Shown here: positions 1 through 8,286 of the stretch, piece by piece
Layout: each line of letters starts with the position of its first letter
How positions within the stretch are numbered: position 1 is the first letter of the stretch
Source of the DNA: JBHIAG01 sp046758465
Lineage (GTDB): Bacteria; Acidobacteriota; Terriglobia; Acidiferrales; 2-02-FULL-67-57
Direction: 5' to 3'
DNA length: 22,058 nt
Assembly: GCA_046758465.1 (NCBI GenBank)
Contig: JBHIAG010000027.1
Span: 1-22,058 of the forward strand
Notes under the pieces: model-generated
What the model was told of the DNA's origin: nothing
Databases searched by the model: none
What the model saw: only the letters and a program-made list of their open reading frames with translations
Position numbers and translations under genes: made by a program

Positions 1-80
1 CTGAGGCCCCAGCTTACCCAACTTGCTGTCTCACATGTATCTGACCCTAATCAGCGAGTAACTTATTGGTTTGGCAATGC

Positions 81-110
81 TTGACTTAGCTTAGTGGTCG
101 CGGCTATCTT
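81..110 (+). promoter_or_regulatory. possible sigma-70 promoter for the endonuclease III-like gene
   Basis: A TTGACT box at 81-86 and a TATCTT box at 105-110 are separated by 18 bases. Transcription would start about 7 bases past the -10 box, only a few bases before the ATG at 120. No Shine-Dalgarno sequence precedes that ATG, so a nearly leaderless transcript is plausible. The rest of 1-119 shows no gene or RNA I can recognise. Promoter by pattern only. Confidence 0.3.
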
Positions 111-119
111 GCTTGCCTT

Positions 120-812
120 ATGGTGCGGCAAACCCGCCACACCGTGACCTCCCTGCCAGCTATTCCTCGCTTCTATCGCCGGCTGCTTGCTCATTTCGGT
201 AAGCAACATTGGTGGCCAGGTCACACCCGCTTTGAAATTATCCTGGGGGCCATCCTGACGCAGAATACCAACTGGAAGAACGTCGAGAAAGTTCTGGTGA
301 GCCTGCGCCGGACCTCTGGATTGGCTCCGCGCGCTCTGGCACGTCTTCCGCAGAGGCGCTTGCCCTCGTTACTGCGACCCTCTGGTTACTTTCGCCAGAA
401 AGCGCGCACGCTGATCACCTTTCTCGACTATTTGCGGCGACGCTATCGGTATTCCGTGCACCGCATGTTCCGCGTAGAAACGCAGCGCCTGCGCGCCGAA
501 CTGCTGGCCCTGCGGGGCATCGGCGAAGAGACCGTCGACTCGATACTCCTCTATGCGGGCCGCCGGCCCGTGTTTGTCATTGACGCCTACACCCGCCGCA
601 TCCTGATGCGGCACGGCCTGGCCCCACCCGACGCGCCGTACGCCGCGCTCCAAAAACTCTTCGAAGAGAATTTTCCCTCCAACCCTACACTCTATAACGA
701 ATATCACGCCTTGTTCGTCGCAGCTGGTAAGCGCTACTGCCACCGGCTGCAACCCGACTGCTTCGCCTGCCCGCTCGGGCCGGAGCTAGAGAAGCCTTAT
801 GCCCGGAGCTAA
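120..812 (+). CDS. endonuclease III-like (HhH-GPD superfamily) DNA glycosylase
   Basis: A 230-residue base-excision-repair glycosylase of the HhH-GPD superfamily, of the endonuclease III-like branch that includes MagIII-type 3-methyladenine glycosylases. The N-terminal part carries the family motif TRFEIILGAILTQNTNW (residues 36-52). The helix-hairpin-helix is LRGIGEETVDSILLYA (131-146) and the catalytic aspartate is D155 in FVIDAYTRRIL. The lysine that makes endonuclease III an AP lyase (second K/R of the hairpin) is Glu137 here, so a monofunctional glycosylase is inferred. The C-terminal iron-sulfur loop has C207, C214 and C217 with the usual C-x6-C-x2-C spacing, but Leu223 stands where the fourth cysteine is expected, and no later cysteine exists. 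The 3' end overlaps the next gene by 14 bases, so the two are probably co-transcribed. Substrate is not predictable from the sequence. Confidence 0.85.
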   Translation: MVRQTRHTVTSLPAIPRFYRRLLAHFGKQHWWPGHTRFEIILGAILTQNTNWKNVEKVLVSLRRTSGLAPRALARLPQRRLPSLLRPSGYFRQKARTLITFLDYLRRRYRYSVHRMFRVETQRLRAELLALRGIGEETVDSILLYAGRRPVFVIDAYTRRILMRHGLAPPDAPYAALQKLFEENFPSNPTLYNEYHALFVAAGKRYCHRLQPDCFACPLGPELEKPYARS

Positions 813-3018
813 GCCACGTTCGCGGCGGTTCCTGTGGGTGGGCGGCCTGGTGCTGCTGGTGCTGGCAGGCATTGTCTTCGCTTTGGGCTCCCTGCGCGTC
901 GGCTTCATCAAACCAGAAAGCTCAGAAGGCACAATCTTGCTCTATGTTCTGTCCACGTTGGTGTTCCTCAGCTTCATTGTTCTCGGAATGGTGTTGGCGC
1001 GAAGTCTGTTGCGGCTCTACGCCGAACGGCGACAACAAGTTCTGGGAACGAAGTTCAAGACCAAGATGGTGGTGGGCGCATTGGCGCTGTCCTTGCTGCC
1101 AGCCGTTGTAATGTTTTTTGTCAGTTATGCGCTTCTGAATCGCACGCTGGCAAAGTGGTTCCCCCGGCCGTTGGAGATCGTGCGCGATGATGCCCGCGAA
1201 ATCGTAGGCTATCTGATGCGCAGCGGTGAGGCGCGCGCTCAGGAACTGGCTCACTACCTGGCTGAGCAACCCGCCCTGCGCCAGGCGCTGGCCGAACGCA
1301 AATTCGCCCGGGCCCAAGAAGAGTTGCGTAGGCTGGCCGTGCAGGACGAACTGGCCTGGGTGGCCCTGACCAATGCCCAGGGTGAGCTCGTGGCCGCCTC
1401 GCACGAGCGCGGCTTCCCCGCTGACTTCCAAGCGCGCGTGCCCTCTCTGTTCGATCCGCGCGCAACCCCTGCTTTCACCCTTTCGCAAGCCGTCGGTGGA
1501 CAGTACTTCCACCTGGCGCGCGTGCCAATCCAGGATCACACCGCTGAAATCTTCGGCGCAGTGCTTGTGGCCACGCCGATGCCGACCGACCTGCAAGCCA
1601 AAGTCATCGAAATCGAAAGCGAGTCGCAGAAATACGCGGCCATCGAGGCGGAGCGAAAAACTTATCGCTGGCAGGCGCTGCTAATTCTGCTCTTGATCAC
1701 GGGCATGTTACTTTTCGCGGCTACCTGGGCTGCTCTCTACCTCTCGAAACAGGTCACCGTGCCGATTCAGGCCCTCGCCCTCGCCACGCACGAAGTCTCC
1801 CGGGGCAACTTCACGTACCGGATTGAAACCCCGGCCCAGGATGAGCTTGGCACTTTGGTGGATTCGTTCAACCGCATGACCGCGCAAGTCGGTGAGAGTC
1901 GCCGCCAATTGGAAGCGTCTCGACACAGGCTGGAAGCCGCGGTCGCGGAACTCGAACAACGGCGGCAATTAATGGAGGCCATCCTGGAAAGCATCCCCAC
2001 GGGCGTCATCACCCTCAACCAAAAGGGCGATATCGTTAGCCACAACCCGGCTGCGGCGCGTCTCGCCGGACGCTCGAGACCCCGTAGCAACCACTTAGAG
2101 GATTGGGTTGGCACCGCCAGCGCGAGTGCATTGGGGGATTTGCTGGATCGTGCCGCTCGCTTCGGCACGGCCTCGCGCGAACTTGAGTTTCGCTTCCCCC
2201 GCCGCGTCGCCCACATGGCGATAACAGTTTCGGCCTTGCGGGGATCCGATCGAGGCCAGGGGTTTGTCGTGGTGCTCGACGATCTCACCGAGTTGCTCCG
2301 TGCTCAAAAGGCGGCAGCATGGCAGGAGGTAGCGCAACGTATCGCGCACGAAATCAAAAATCCTCTCACCCCAATTCAGCTTTCTGCCGACCGTATCCGC
2401 CGCTACCTCGAACGCTATCCGAAGGCCAACAAGACGCACCAAGCCGGGCTACGCCAGCTCATCGGTGAGTGTACCGCGCAAATCGCTCTCGAGGTCAACG
2501 GGCTGAAAACATTGGTGGACGAGTTCAGTCGCTTTGCGCGCTTCCCTACCGCGCGACTCGCGCCCGCACAGTTGAACCAAATCGTGGAGTCGACCTTGGC
2601 CGCCTATCGAGAAGTAGCCAACGGCATCGCCCTTCGCGCTGAGCTTGACGCGGATTTGCCCGAGATGCACCTTGATGCTGACCTACTGCGGCGGGCCCTC
2701 ATGAACCTCATCGAGAATGCCCTCGAGGCCCTGACCGAAGCCCCGGTGAAGGGAATCCTCATTTGCACCCGCCATCTCAAACCGCTGGCGGCGGTTGAAT
2801 TGAGCGTGGCGGACAGCGGGCGTGGCATCCCCGCCGAAACCAAGCCACGGCTTTTTCTGCCCTTCTTTTCCACCAAGCCGAACGGCATGGGGCTCGGACT
2901 GGCTATCGTTGACCGCATTGTGAGCGAGCACCACGGCGTTATCCGCATTGAAGACAACGAACCCAGCGGCACGCGCTTCGTAATTGAACTGCCTACCGCG
3001 TTGCCTCCACCGGCCTGA
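799..3018 (+). CDS. ntrY: NtrY-like membrane sensor histidine kinase
   Basis: A 739-residue sensor kinase with the NtrY architecture. Membrane segments lie near residues 11-33, 45-68, 88-113 and 291-315, with a predicted periplasmic sensor region between the third and fourth. A HAMP linker (about 314-368) and a coiled stretch lead into a PAS domain (about 390-500). The kinase core has the phosphoacceptor His517 in AHEIKNPLTP, the N box around Asn640 (NLIENALEA), the D box D672-SGRG and the G box GMGLG (696-700), so it looks catalytically complete. It should autophosphorylate and pass phosphate to the response regulator that begins 4 bases after its stop. The ATG lies inside the end of the upstream glycosylase gene. 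The signal is unknown; NtrY in proteobacteria is linked to nitrogen, redox and envelope control, but that need not apply here. The symbol follows architecture and partner. Confidence 0.88.
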   Translation: MPGAKPRSRRFLWVGGLVLLVLAGIVFALGSLRVGFIKPESSEGTILLYVLSTLVFLSFIVLGMVLARSLLRLYAERRQQVLGTKFKTKMVVGALALSLLPAVVMFFVSYALLNRTLAKWFPRPLEIVRDDAREIVGYLMRSGEARAQELAHYLAEQPALRQALAERKFARAQEELRRLAVQDELAWVALTNAQGELVAASHERGFPADFQARVPSLFDPRATPAFTLSQAVGGQYFHLARVPIQDHTAEIFGAVLVATPMPTDLQAKVIEIESESQKYAAIEAERKTYRWQALLILLLITGMLLFAATWAALYLSKQVTVPIQALALATHEVSRGNFTYRIETPAQDELGTLVDSFNRMTAQVGESRRQLEASRHRLEAAVAELEQRRQLMEAILESIPTGVITLNQKGDIVSHNPAAARLAGRSRPRSNHLEDWVGTASASALGDLLDRAARFGTASRELEFRFPRRVAHMAITVSALRGSDRGQGFVVVLDDLTELLRAQKAAAWQEVAQRIAHEIKNPLTPIQLSADRIRRYLERYPKANKTHQAGLRQLIGECTAQIALEVNGLKTLVDEFSRFARFPTARLAPAQLNQIVESTLAAYREVANGIALRAELDADLPEMHLDADLLRRALMNLIENALEALTEAPVKGILICTRHLKPLAAVELSVADSGRGIPAETKPRLFLPFFSTKPNGMGLGLAIVDRIVSEHHGVIRIEDNEPSGTRFVIELPTALPPPA

Positions 3019-3022
3019 ACCC

Positions 3023-4402
3023 ATGCGCCCTGCTTCCATTCTGATTGTGGACGACGAGCAAGGCATCTGCACCTCCCTGGAGCAAATCCTGCGGGAGGAG
3101 GGCTGGCGCGCCGACTCGGTCGCCACGGGAGAGGAATGCCTCCAGGTGCTGGAAGGCAAACACTACGACCTCCTTCTCCTCGACGTCTGGCTCCCGGGCC
3201 GCGACGGCCTCGAAATCCTGCGCGCGCTTAAAGAACGCGCTGAGGCCCCGATGGCTATTATGATCTCGGGCCACGGCAGCATCGAAACCGCGGTCAAGGC
3301 CACCAAGCTCGGAGCATTTGACTTCATCGAAAAACCCCTCACCATGGACAAAACTGTTCTGGTGGTCAAAAACGCCCTCGCACACTTACGGCTGGCGGAA
3401 GAGAACCGCGAACTGCGCGCCCAACTGCGCCACCGCTACCGGATCATCGGCGGAAGTGTTCCCATGAAGGCCCTGCGCCAGCAACTTGCTCTGACCGCGC
3501 CGACCAACAGCCGGGTGCTGATCTATGGCAAGAGCGGCACGGGGAAAGAACTGGTGGCGCGCGCTCTGCACGCCCAGTCCCACCGCGCCGCGCAGCCGTT
3601 CGTCGAGGTCAACTGTGCGGCCATTCCGGACGAACTCATCGAGAGCGAGCTCTTCGGCTACCTCAAAGGTGCCTTCACCGGGGCAACGGAGAACAAAGTG
3701 GGCAAGTTCGAGAAGGCAGACGGCGGTACGCTCTTTCTGGACGAAGTTGGCGATATGAGTCTGCGCACGCAGTCGAAGGTGTTACGCGTGCTGGAGGAGC
3801 AGCAGTTTGAGCCGGTCGGCGGTACCGCACCCGTAAAAATAGACGTTCGCGTCATCGCCGCCACCAACAAAAATCTCGAAGAACAAATGACGCGAGAACA
3901 GTTCCGCGAAGACCTCTTCTACCGCTTGAACGTCATTCCCTTCTACGTGCCCGCTCTGCGCGAGCGGGTCGAGGATATCCCGCTGCTGGCGGACTATTTT
4001 TTCGAAGAATTTGCCGGCGCCTATGGCCGCCGGAAGAAGCACTTGACGCCGGACGCCTTGCAGGTAGTTAAAAAGTATTCCTGGCCAGGAAATGTGCGGG
4101 AGCTAAAGAATCTTGTCGAGCGCTTGGTCATTACGGTTCCCACCGAGGTCGTGGAAGTACACCACCTGCCCCCTGAGCTGTTCCGCGCGGGAGTCCACAC
4201 AGCGGCCGAGGCCAGCTCGCCTTCCGCTTCCACCTTGCACGAGGCCCGGGCCGGCTACGAGCGCGACTTCATCCTGCGCAAGCTGGAAGAAAATCGCTGG
4301 AATATCAGCCGGACAGCAGCGGCCGTGGGGCTCGAGCGCTCTCACTTCTACCGCAAGATGCGTGCCCTCGGCATTGCCCCGCGCACCGCGCGCACCCGCT
4401 AG
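3023..4402 (+). CDS. ntrX: NtrX/NtrC-family sigma-54-dependent response regulator
   Basis: A 459-residue transcription activator. The receiver domain (about 3-120) has acidic residues D10-D11, phosphoacceptor D54 and K104. The AAA+ domain (about 142-385) has Walker A GKSGTGKE (169-176), an intact GAFTGA loop (216-221) that contacts sigma-54, and Walker B GGTLFLDE (234-241). A Fis-type helix-turn-helix occupies about 413-450. All motifs for phosphorylation, ATP hydrolysis and sigma-54 remodelling are present, so an active enhancer-binding protein is expected. I chose the ATG at 3023, 4 bases after the kinase stop, because the receiver fold begins right there (MRPASILIVDDE); an in-frame ATG at 2984 would add 13 residues with no family resemblance and overlap the kinase gene by 35 bases. 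It forms a two-component pair with the upstream kinase. Its target promoters cannot be identified from this window. Confidence 0.88.
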   Translation: MRPASILIVDDEQGICTSLEQILREEGWRADSVATGEECLQVLEGKHYDLLLLDVWLPGRDGLEILRALKERAEAPMAIMISGHGSIETAVKATKLGAFDFIEKPLTMDKTVLVVKNALAHLRLAEENRELRAQLRHRYRIIGGSVPMKALRQQLALTAPTNSRVLIYGKSGTGKELVARALHAQSHRAAQPFVEVNCAAIPDELIESELFGYLKGAFTGATENKVGKFEKADGGTLFLDEVGDMSLRTQSKVLRVLEEQQFEPVGGTAPVKIDVRVIAATNKNLEEQMTREQFREDLFYRLNVIPFYVPALRERVEDIPLLADYFFEEFAGAYGRRKKHLTPDALQVVKKYSWPGNVRELKNLVERLVITVPTEVVEVHHLPPELFRAGVHTAAEASSPSASTLHEARAGYERDFILRKLEENRWNISRTAAAVGLERSHFYRKMRALGIAPRTARTR

Positions 4403-4420
4403 CAACACCCTGCGGCTAGC
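4398..4420. repeat. small inverted repeat spanning two convergent stop codons
   Basis: GCTAGC occurs at 4398-4403 and again at 4415-4420, so the two copies can pair across an 11-base loop. Each copy contains the TAG stop of one of the two convergent genes (sigma-54 activator and era). There is no T-tract, so it is at best a weak bidirectional terminator. Confidence 0.3.
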
Positions 4421-5333
4421 CCGCTCGCCAATCTATCAAGCCGGCCACGGCCGGGTGGTCCTGCCACCTCGGCTGGTGCTTGACATACAGCTCCAGATAG
4501 ATTTTTTGCCCAAGGAGAAACTCCAATTCCTTGCGCGCCAGCCGCCCAATTGTTTTTAGTTGTTGTCCTTGCGCTCCAATCAGGATGGCTTTTTGTCCTT
4601 CACGCGCGACAACAATCGTCGCTTGGATGCGCACGAGCCGGTCTAACTCTTCGAACTTGTCCACCAGCACCACGGTTGCGTACGGCACCTCCTGTTGGGT
4701 TTTGCTAAAAATCTTTTCTCGAATGATTTCTGCGGCCCAAAAGCGTTCCGGCTGGTCGGTCAAATAGTCCTCAGGGAAATAGCGTGGCCCTTCGGGCAGG
4801 TGTTCGAGGAGGGCACACTCGAGCCGGTCCACGTTATCGCGGCGGAGTGCCGAGATGGGGATGCATTCGGCAAACTCATGCTCCTGCCGGTAGGCGTCGA
4901 TGAGCGGCAGCAGGCGCTCTTTTGCGATCAGGTCAACTTTGTTGAGCGCAAGGAAGCTTTTCAGGCCCCAGCGCCTGACTGTCTCCACGGCTAAGCGGTC
5001 CTCTTTCCCGCGGGGTTTGCTCGCATCGACGACCAACAGGATGAGGTCAACGCCCGAAATCGCCTCTGTGACCGCCGCCATCATCTGCTGGTGCAAGCGT
5101 GAAGTGGGGCGGTGAATGCCCGGGGTATCAACAAACACGAACTGGGCGTTCTCGCGTGTGAGTACCCCTTGGATGCGTGCGCGCGTCGTTTGCGGCTTGG
5201 GTGACACCGCCGCCAACTTCGTCCCCACCAAGGCATTCAGCAGCGTCGACTTTCCAGTATTTGGTTTCCCGGCGAGAACGACGAACCCGGATTTAAAGCC
5301 TTGGAGAGGAGACAAACTGGGAGATTCGCGCAC
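4416..5333 (-). CDS. era: GTPase Era
   Basis: A 305-residue GTPase that binds the 3' end of 16S rRNA and helps mature the 30S subunit. The G domain shows G1 GKPNTGKST (22-30), G3 DTPG (69-72), G4 NKVD (131-134) and G5 SAL (161-163). The switch region SPKPQTTRARIQG (44-56) is the Era signature. The C-terminal KH domain (about 225-285, ending in GQKIYLELYVK) is complete. Translation starts at a GTG at 5333, 5 bases after the stop of the upstream corC-like gene, with AAGAG just ahead; translational coupling is likely. Era is the last gene of a phoH-ybeY-corC-era run, a common bacterial arrangement in which YbeY and Era both serve rRNA processing. It converges with the sigma-54 activator gene, with 13 bases between stops. 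Confidence 0.95.
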   Translation of the reverse strand: MRESPSLSPLQGFKSGFVVLAGKPNTGKSTLLNALVGTKLAAVSPKPQTTRARIQGVLTRENAQFVFVDTPGIHRPTSRLHQQMMAAVTEAISGVDLILLVVDASKPRGKEDRLAVETVRRWGLKSFLALNKVDLIAKERLLPLIDAYRQEHEFAECIPISALRRDNVDRLECALLEHLPEGPRYFPEDYLTDQPERFWAAEIIREKIFSKTQQEVPYATVVLVDKFEELDRLVRIQATIVVAREGQKAILIGAQGQQLKTIGRLARKELEFLLGQKIYLELYVKHQPRWQDHPAVAGLIDWRAG

Positions 5334-5338
5334 AGCTC

Positions 5339-6664
5339 TTAGCGTGCCCGCTGAGCCTTCTTGCTGTGTGCCTTCACGGCCACCGGGCGCGGAAGCGCTG
5401 TGACGCGCAGCCGCACCACGCGCCGCGGCGTTGCCTCGAGTACCTGAAATCGCAGGCCGTCACGTTCGATCTTCTCGCCCGGCTTGGGTACGTAACCGAA
5501 CCAACTATGGACAAGCCCCGCGACGGTGCTGCACGCGGCGGCTTCCAGAGGCTGTTCGAGCACTTCGCGCAAGCGCTCAAGTGCTGCCCCGCCGCGCACC
5601 AAATAGCTGGTGTCCGACTCTTTGACGATTTCGGCGTGGCGTACCTGGTCCACATCGCTGATCTCGCCCACAATTTCTTCCACCAGGTCTTCCAAGGTAG
5701 CCAGCCCCGCCACGCTGCCATACTCGTCCACGACGATGGCCATCTGTTGATATTCCCGTTGCATTTCCCGCAACAGTTCAACCAGCGGCTTCGTTTCTGG
5801 AACAAACAGCACCGGGCGCATCAGCGTGCGTACGCGTCGCTCGCCGCTGGCTCCCTCGGGCACGTCCAGCAGGTCGCGCAGGAACGCGATGCCCAGAATG
5901 TCGTCCAGGTCGCGCCCGTAGACCGGTACACGAGAAAACTTTTTCTCGCGAAACAATCGCCGTAACTCCGCTAGCCGAAGCTCAGCCTGAATTGCACCAA
6001 TCTCCGGCCGCGGCGTCATCACTTCTTTTACGGTTTTGTCGGCAAACTGCACCACCGAGGCAATCAGCCGGACATCTTCCTGTGCCAATATGCCTCGCTC
6101 CTTGCCCTTCTCAACCAGCTCTTCGATGGCTTCCGCGGGTGTCTCTTCCCTAGGTCTTTCTTCCTCTTCCTCGGTGAGCTGAAGCAGCGAGATTCCAAAT
6201 CCAGCCACCACGAGCAGTGGCCACACCAGATAGCTAAAGACCCGTGCCAGCGGAAGGAACTGCAGCGCCCAGTCCCCTGTCGTCCAGAGCATCAGCAGGT
6301 AGGGGAAAAATTGATAGACGAGCACGATTTCAAGCACGACGAAAAAGGCTGTTACAAAGGCGGTTTCAAAGACTGCCGTCGCTGCGCTGTCGGCAAAGGT
6401 ATTCGCTGCTGACCAGATGGTGAACGCGACCAGTACCAGCATCAACTGGACCAGCAAACCAAAGCTCTGCGCCGCCCGCCGCTCGTCCATCTTGAACTGC
6501 GGTGCAATGTGCTCGTGAAAGTAATCCAGGTGTTGCCGCACCCGGCGGGTAGCTCCGCGACTTGTCTCTTGGAAGGCGCGCTGCAGATAGGCAAACAGCG
6601 CGAGCAACAAGGTAAACAGAGCGATGAGCAGAGCGTGGACAATGACGGAGCCCGTTGGGCTCAT
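5339..6664 (-). CDS. CorC/CNNM-family membrane protein with CBS pair
   Basis: A 441-residue protein of the hemolysin C/CorC/CNNM family. The N-terminal membrane domain (DUF21-like) has hydrophobic segments near residues 6-28, 66-88, 97-125 and 138-162. A charged linker rich in Glu (164-175) leads to the CBS pair: the first begins near VMTPRPEI (215-222) and the second contains DEYGSVAGLATLEDLVEEI (313-331). The CorC_HlyC domain follows (about 345-425). Family members take part in Mg2+ or other cation export and tolerance; the ligand here cannot be told. Its ATG overlaps the ybeY stop as ATGA, so it is translationally coupled. In E. coli the soluble ybeX (corC) occupies the same place after ybeZ-ybeY; this one carries the full membrane domain. 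I leave the symbol blank because function inside this family is not settled by sequence. Confidence 0.88.
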   Translation of the reverse strand: MSPTGSVIVHALLIALFTLLLALFAYLQRAFQETSRGATRRVRQHLDYFHEHIAPQFKMDERRAAQSFGLLVQLMLVLVAFTIWSAANTFADSAATAVFETAFVTAFFVVLEIVLVYQFFPYLLMLWTTGDWALQFLPLARVFSYLVWPLLVVAGFGISLLQLTEEEEERPREETPAEAIEELVEKGKERGILAQEDVRLIASVVQFADKTVKEVMTPRPEIGAIQAELRLAELRRLFREKKFSRVPVYGRDLDDILGIAFLRDLLDVPEGASGERRVRTLMRPVLFVPETKPLVELLREMQREYQQMAIVVDEYGSVAGLATLEDLVEEIVGEISDVDQVRHAEIVKESDTSYLVRGGAALERLREVLEQPLEAAACSTVAGLVHSWFGYVPKPGEKIERDGLRFQVLEATPRRVVRLRVTALPRPVAVKAHSKKAQRAR

Positions 6665-7086
6665 GTAAACCTCAAACGCCGCCGCAACGCGTGCTCGCGC
6701 CGATTCATTTGACCCTGGTCCGACTCGTGGTCGTAGCCGAGCAGATGAAGCACGCCGTGCAGCATCAGCAATCCTAGCTCGGTGCGCAAACTATGGTCCA
6801 GCCGGCGTGCCTGCCGTTTAGCTGTTTCCAGCGAAATCGCTACATCGCCCAGATACGCATTGCGCGCACTCCGTGGGCCACGTCGGTGAGTTGGAAACGA
6901 CAGGACGTCGGTCGGAGCGCGGCGGCCACGAAAGCGCCGGTTGAACACACGCATCTGGTCATCGCTCACCAACGCTACTGTGAACGAATCAGGGGTAATC
7001 CCAACCGCCTCCTCGATGGTACGAGCCAATCTTTCAAGCCCCTTTGCAGAAAAGGAAACTGTGCGCTGGCGGTTGATGATCATCAC
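6661..7086 (-). CDS. ybeY: endoribonuclease YbeY (rRNA maturation factor)
   Basis: A 141-residue metal-dependent RNase needed for 16S rRNA 3'-end maturation and 70S ribosome quality control. The zinc site H-x3-H-x5-H is present as H110, H114 and H120 in HGVLHLLGYDH. Other family hallmarks are TDVLSFP (59-65) and LGDVAIS (79-85). Length is normal for the family. The reading frame opens with GTG at 7086 immediately followed by ATG at 7083; either could be the true start, 14 or 17 bases after the phoH stop. Shine-Dalgarno matching is weak, which fits coupling to phoH. The stop overlaps the next start (ATGA). Confidence 0.94.
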   Translation of the reverse strand: MMIINRQRTVSFSAKGLERLARTIEEAVGITPDSFTVALVSDDQMRVFNRRFRGRRAPTDVLSFPTHRRGPRSARNAYLGDVAISLETAKRQARRLDHSLRTELGLLMLHGVLHLLGYDHESDQGQMNRREHALRRRLRFT

Positions 7087-7100
7087 GGGTTCAACCCGAT

Positions 7101-8099
7101 CTAGGTGTTGACCTGCTCGGTCTTGGTGGTGGGTTTGGCAGCCCGCTGCGCTTGACTCCCCTCGTAACCTTCGTAGGCACGAATAATTTGTTGGACGAGG
7201 TTGTGCCGCACGACGTCGCGTTCGTTGAAGTAGACAAAGACGATACCCGGAATGTGGCCCACCACCTCAATCACCTCGACCAAGCCGGAGCGACGTCCAG
7301 TCGGCAGGTCGACCTGCGTGATGTCACCGGTAATGACGGCCCGGGAGTGGAACCCTAAGCGGGTGAGAAACATCTTCATCTGCTCGCTGGTTGTGTTCTG
7401 GGCTTCGTCGAGGATGACGAAGGAATCGTTCAGCGTGCGGCCACGCATGAAGGCCAGTGGCGCGACCTCGATGACACCTTTTTCAAGGAAGCGTGCCAGC
7501 TTGTCCGCGTCCAGCAAATCGTAGAGCGCGTCGTACAGCGGGCGCATGTAGGGATCCACTTTCTCCTGTACTGTGCCTGGCAGAAAGCCCAGTCGTTCGC
7601 CCGCTTCCACTGCGGGACGCACCAGGATGATACGATTGACCTCTTTCGACAGCAGCGCGGAAACTGCCATGGCCACCGCCAGGTAGGTCTTTCCCGTGCC
7701 TCCGGGCCCGATGGCGAACACCATGTCATTCTCTTCGATCGCTTCCAAGTAGCGTCGCTGATTGGGGCTCTGGGGCGCGACGACTTTCTTGCCGTGCAGC
7801 CGCGGGCGCGGCCCGCGCAGCAAGTCGCGCAACGCCACCCCCGGAGTTTGCTCGACCATCCGCAGCAGCGACTTCACCTCGCCGTTGCCGAAGTGATGCC
7901 CTTCTTGCACCAAGGTCACGTACTGGCGCAAGAAGCGTTCGGCTTCTTCCACGCGGCGTGGCTCCCCCTCAATTTCTAGGTGGGAATCGTCTTTGAGCTG
8001 GGTGCTGACTTGCAGTACAGCTTCGAAGAGTTTGAGGTTCTCGTCGAGGGTGCCGAAAAGGGGTTCCAGACCGGCGTTAATTTTAACCGTGCGTCTCAT
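7101..8099 (-). CDS. PhoH-family ATPase (YbeZ-like)
   Basis: A 332-residue cytoplasmic PhoH-like P-loop ATPase. Walker A is GPGGTGKT (131-138) and Walker B is VILDEAQN (228-235), with the family motifs RPAVEAGERLGFLPG (161-175) and TGDITQVDLP (257-266). The N-terminal 100 residues form the small RNA-binding-like domain typical of YbeZ-type PhoH proteins. Family members are ATPases or RNA helicases that work with YbeY in RNA processing; the order phoH-ybeY agrees with this. It is the first gene of a four-gene run on this strand, starting with ATG at 8099. No good Shine-Dalgarno sequence precedes the start. The name phoH is often used, but phosphate control is not shown by the sequence. Confidence 0.92.
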   Translation of the reverse strand: MRRTVKINAGLEPLFGTLDENLKLFEAVLQVSTQLKDDSHLEIEGEPRRVEEAERFLRQYVTLVQEGHHFGNGEVKSLLRMVEQTPGVALRDLLRGPRPRLHGKKVVAPQSPNQRRYLEAIEENDMVFAIGPGGTGKTYLAVAMAVSALLSKEVNRIILVRPAVEAGERLGFLPGTVQEKVDPYMRPLYDALYDLLDADKLARFLEKGVIEVAPLAFMRGRTLNDSFVILDEAQNTTSEQMKMFLTRLGFHSRAVITGDITQVDLPTGRRSGLVEVIEVVGHIPGIVFVYFNERDVVRHNLVQQIIRAYEGYEGSQAQRAAKPTTKTEQVNT

Positions 8100-8151
8100 C
8101 TAGTAAGAAGAGAGTCGTTTGCGCCTCCCTCGCTGTCCCCGTGCCAAAACC

Positions 8152-8180
8152 AGCCTAGCCTAGCCGGCTCTCTAGGTCAA
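8152..8180 (-). promoter_or_regulatory. possible promoter for the phoH-ybeY-corC-era run
   Basis: On the minus strand, TTGACC (8180-8175) and TAGGCT (8157-8152) are 17 bases apart and point toward phoH. Expected transcription start is near 8145, giving a leader of about 45 bases. Pattern only. A short inverted repeat CCTAG/CTAGG (8155-8176) overlaps the same stretch. The 187-base divergent region 8100-8286 otherwise holds only this and the rpsT promoter. Confidence 0.3.
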
Positions 8181-8225
8181 GCGCCAGGGACTCAGCGGCC
8201 AGCAGCGCGGCTTCCCGTGGCTGGT

Positions 8226-8254
8226 TTGACAAAGGGGTCAAAGTCCGTTAACGT
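8226..8254 (+). promoter_or_regulatory. promoter for rpsT
   Basis: A perfect TTGACA at 8226-8231 is followed after 17 bases by TAACGT at 8249-8254, which keeps the key -10 positions (TA....T). Transcription would begin near 8261. A strong ribosome binding site TAAGGAGA (8275-8282) sits 4 bases before the ATG at 8287. Confidence 0.5.
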
Positions 8255-8286
8255 GTCGCGTTCGCCTTTTGAGGTAAGGAGACCTG

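Noticed and set aside
2984..3022. earlier ATG for the sigma-54 activator
   Set aside because: The 13 extra residues are translated from the end of the kinase gene in another frame and precede a receiver domain that starts normally at 3023.
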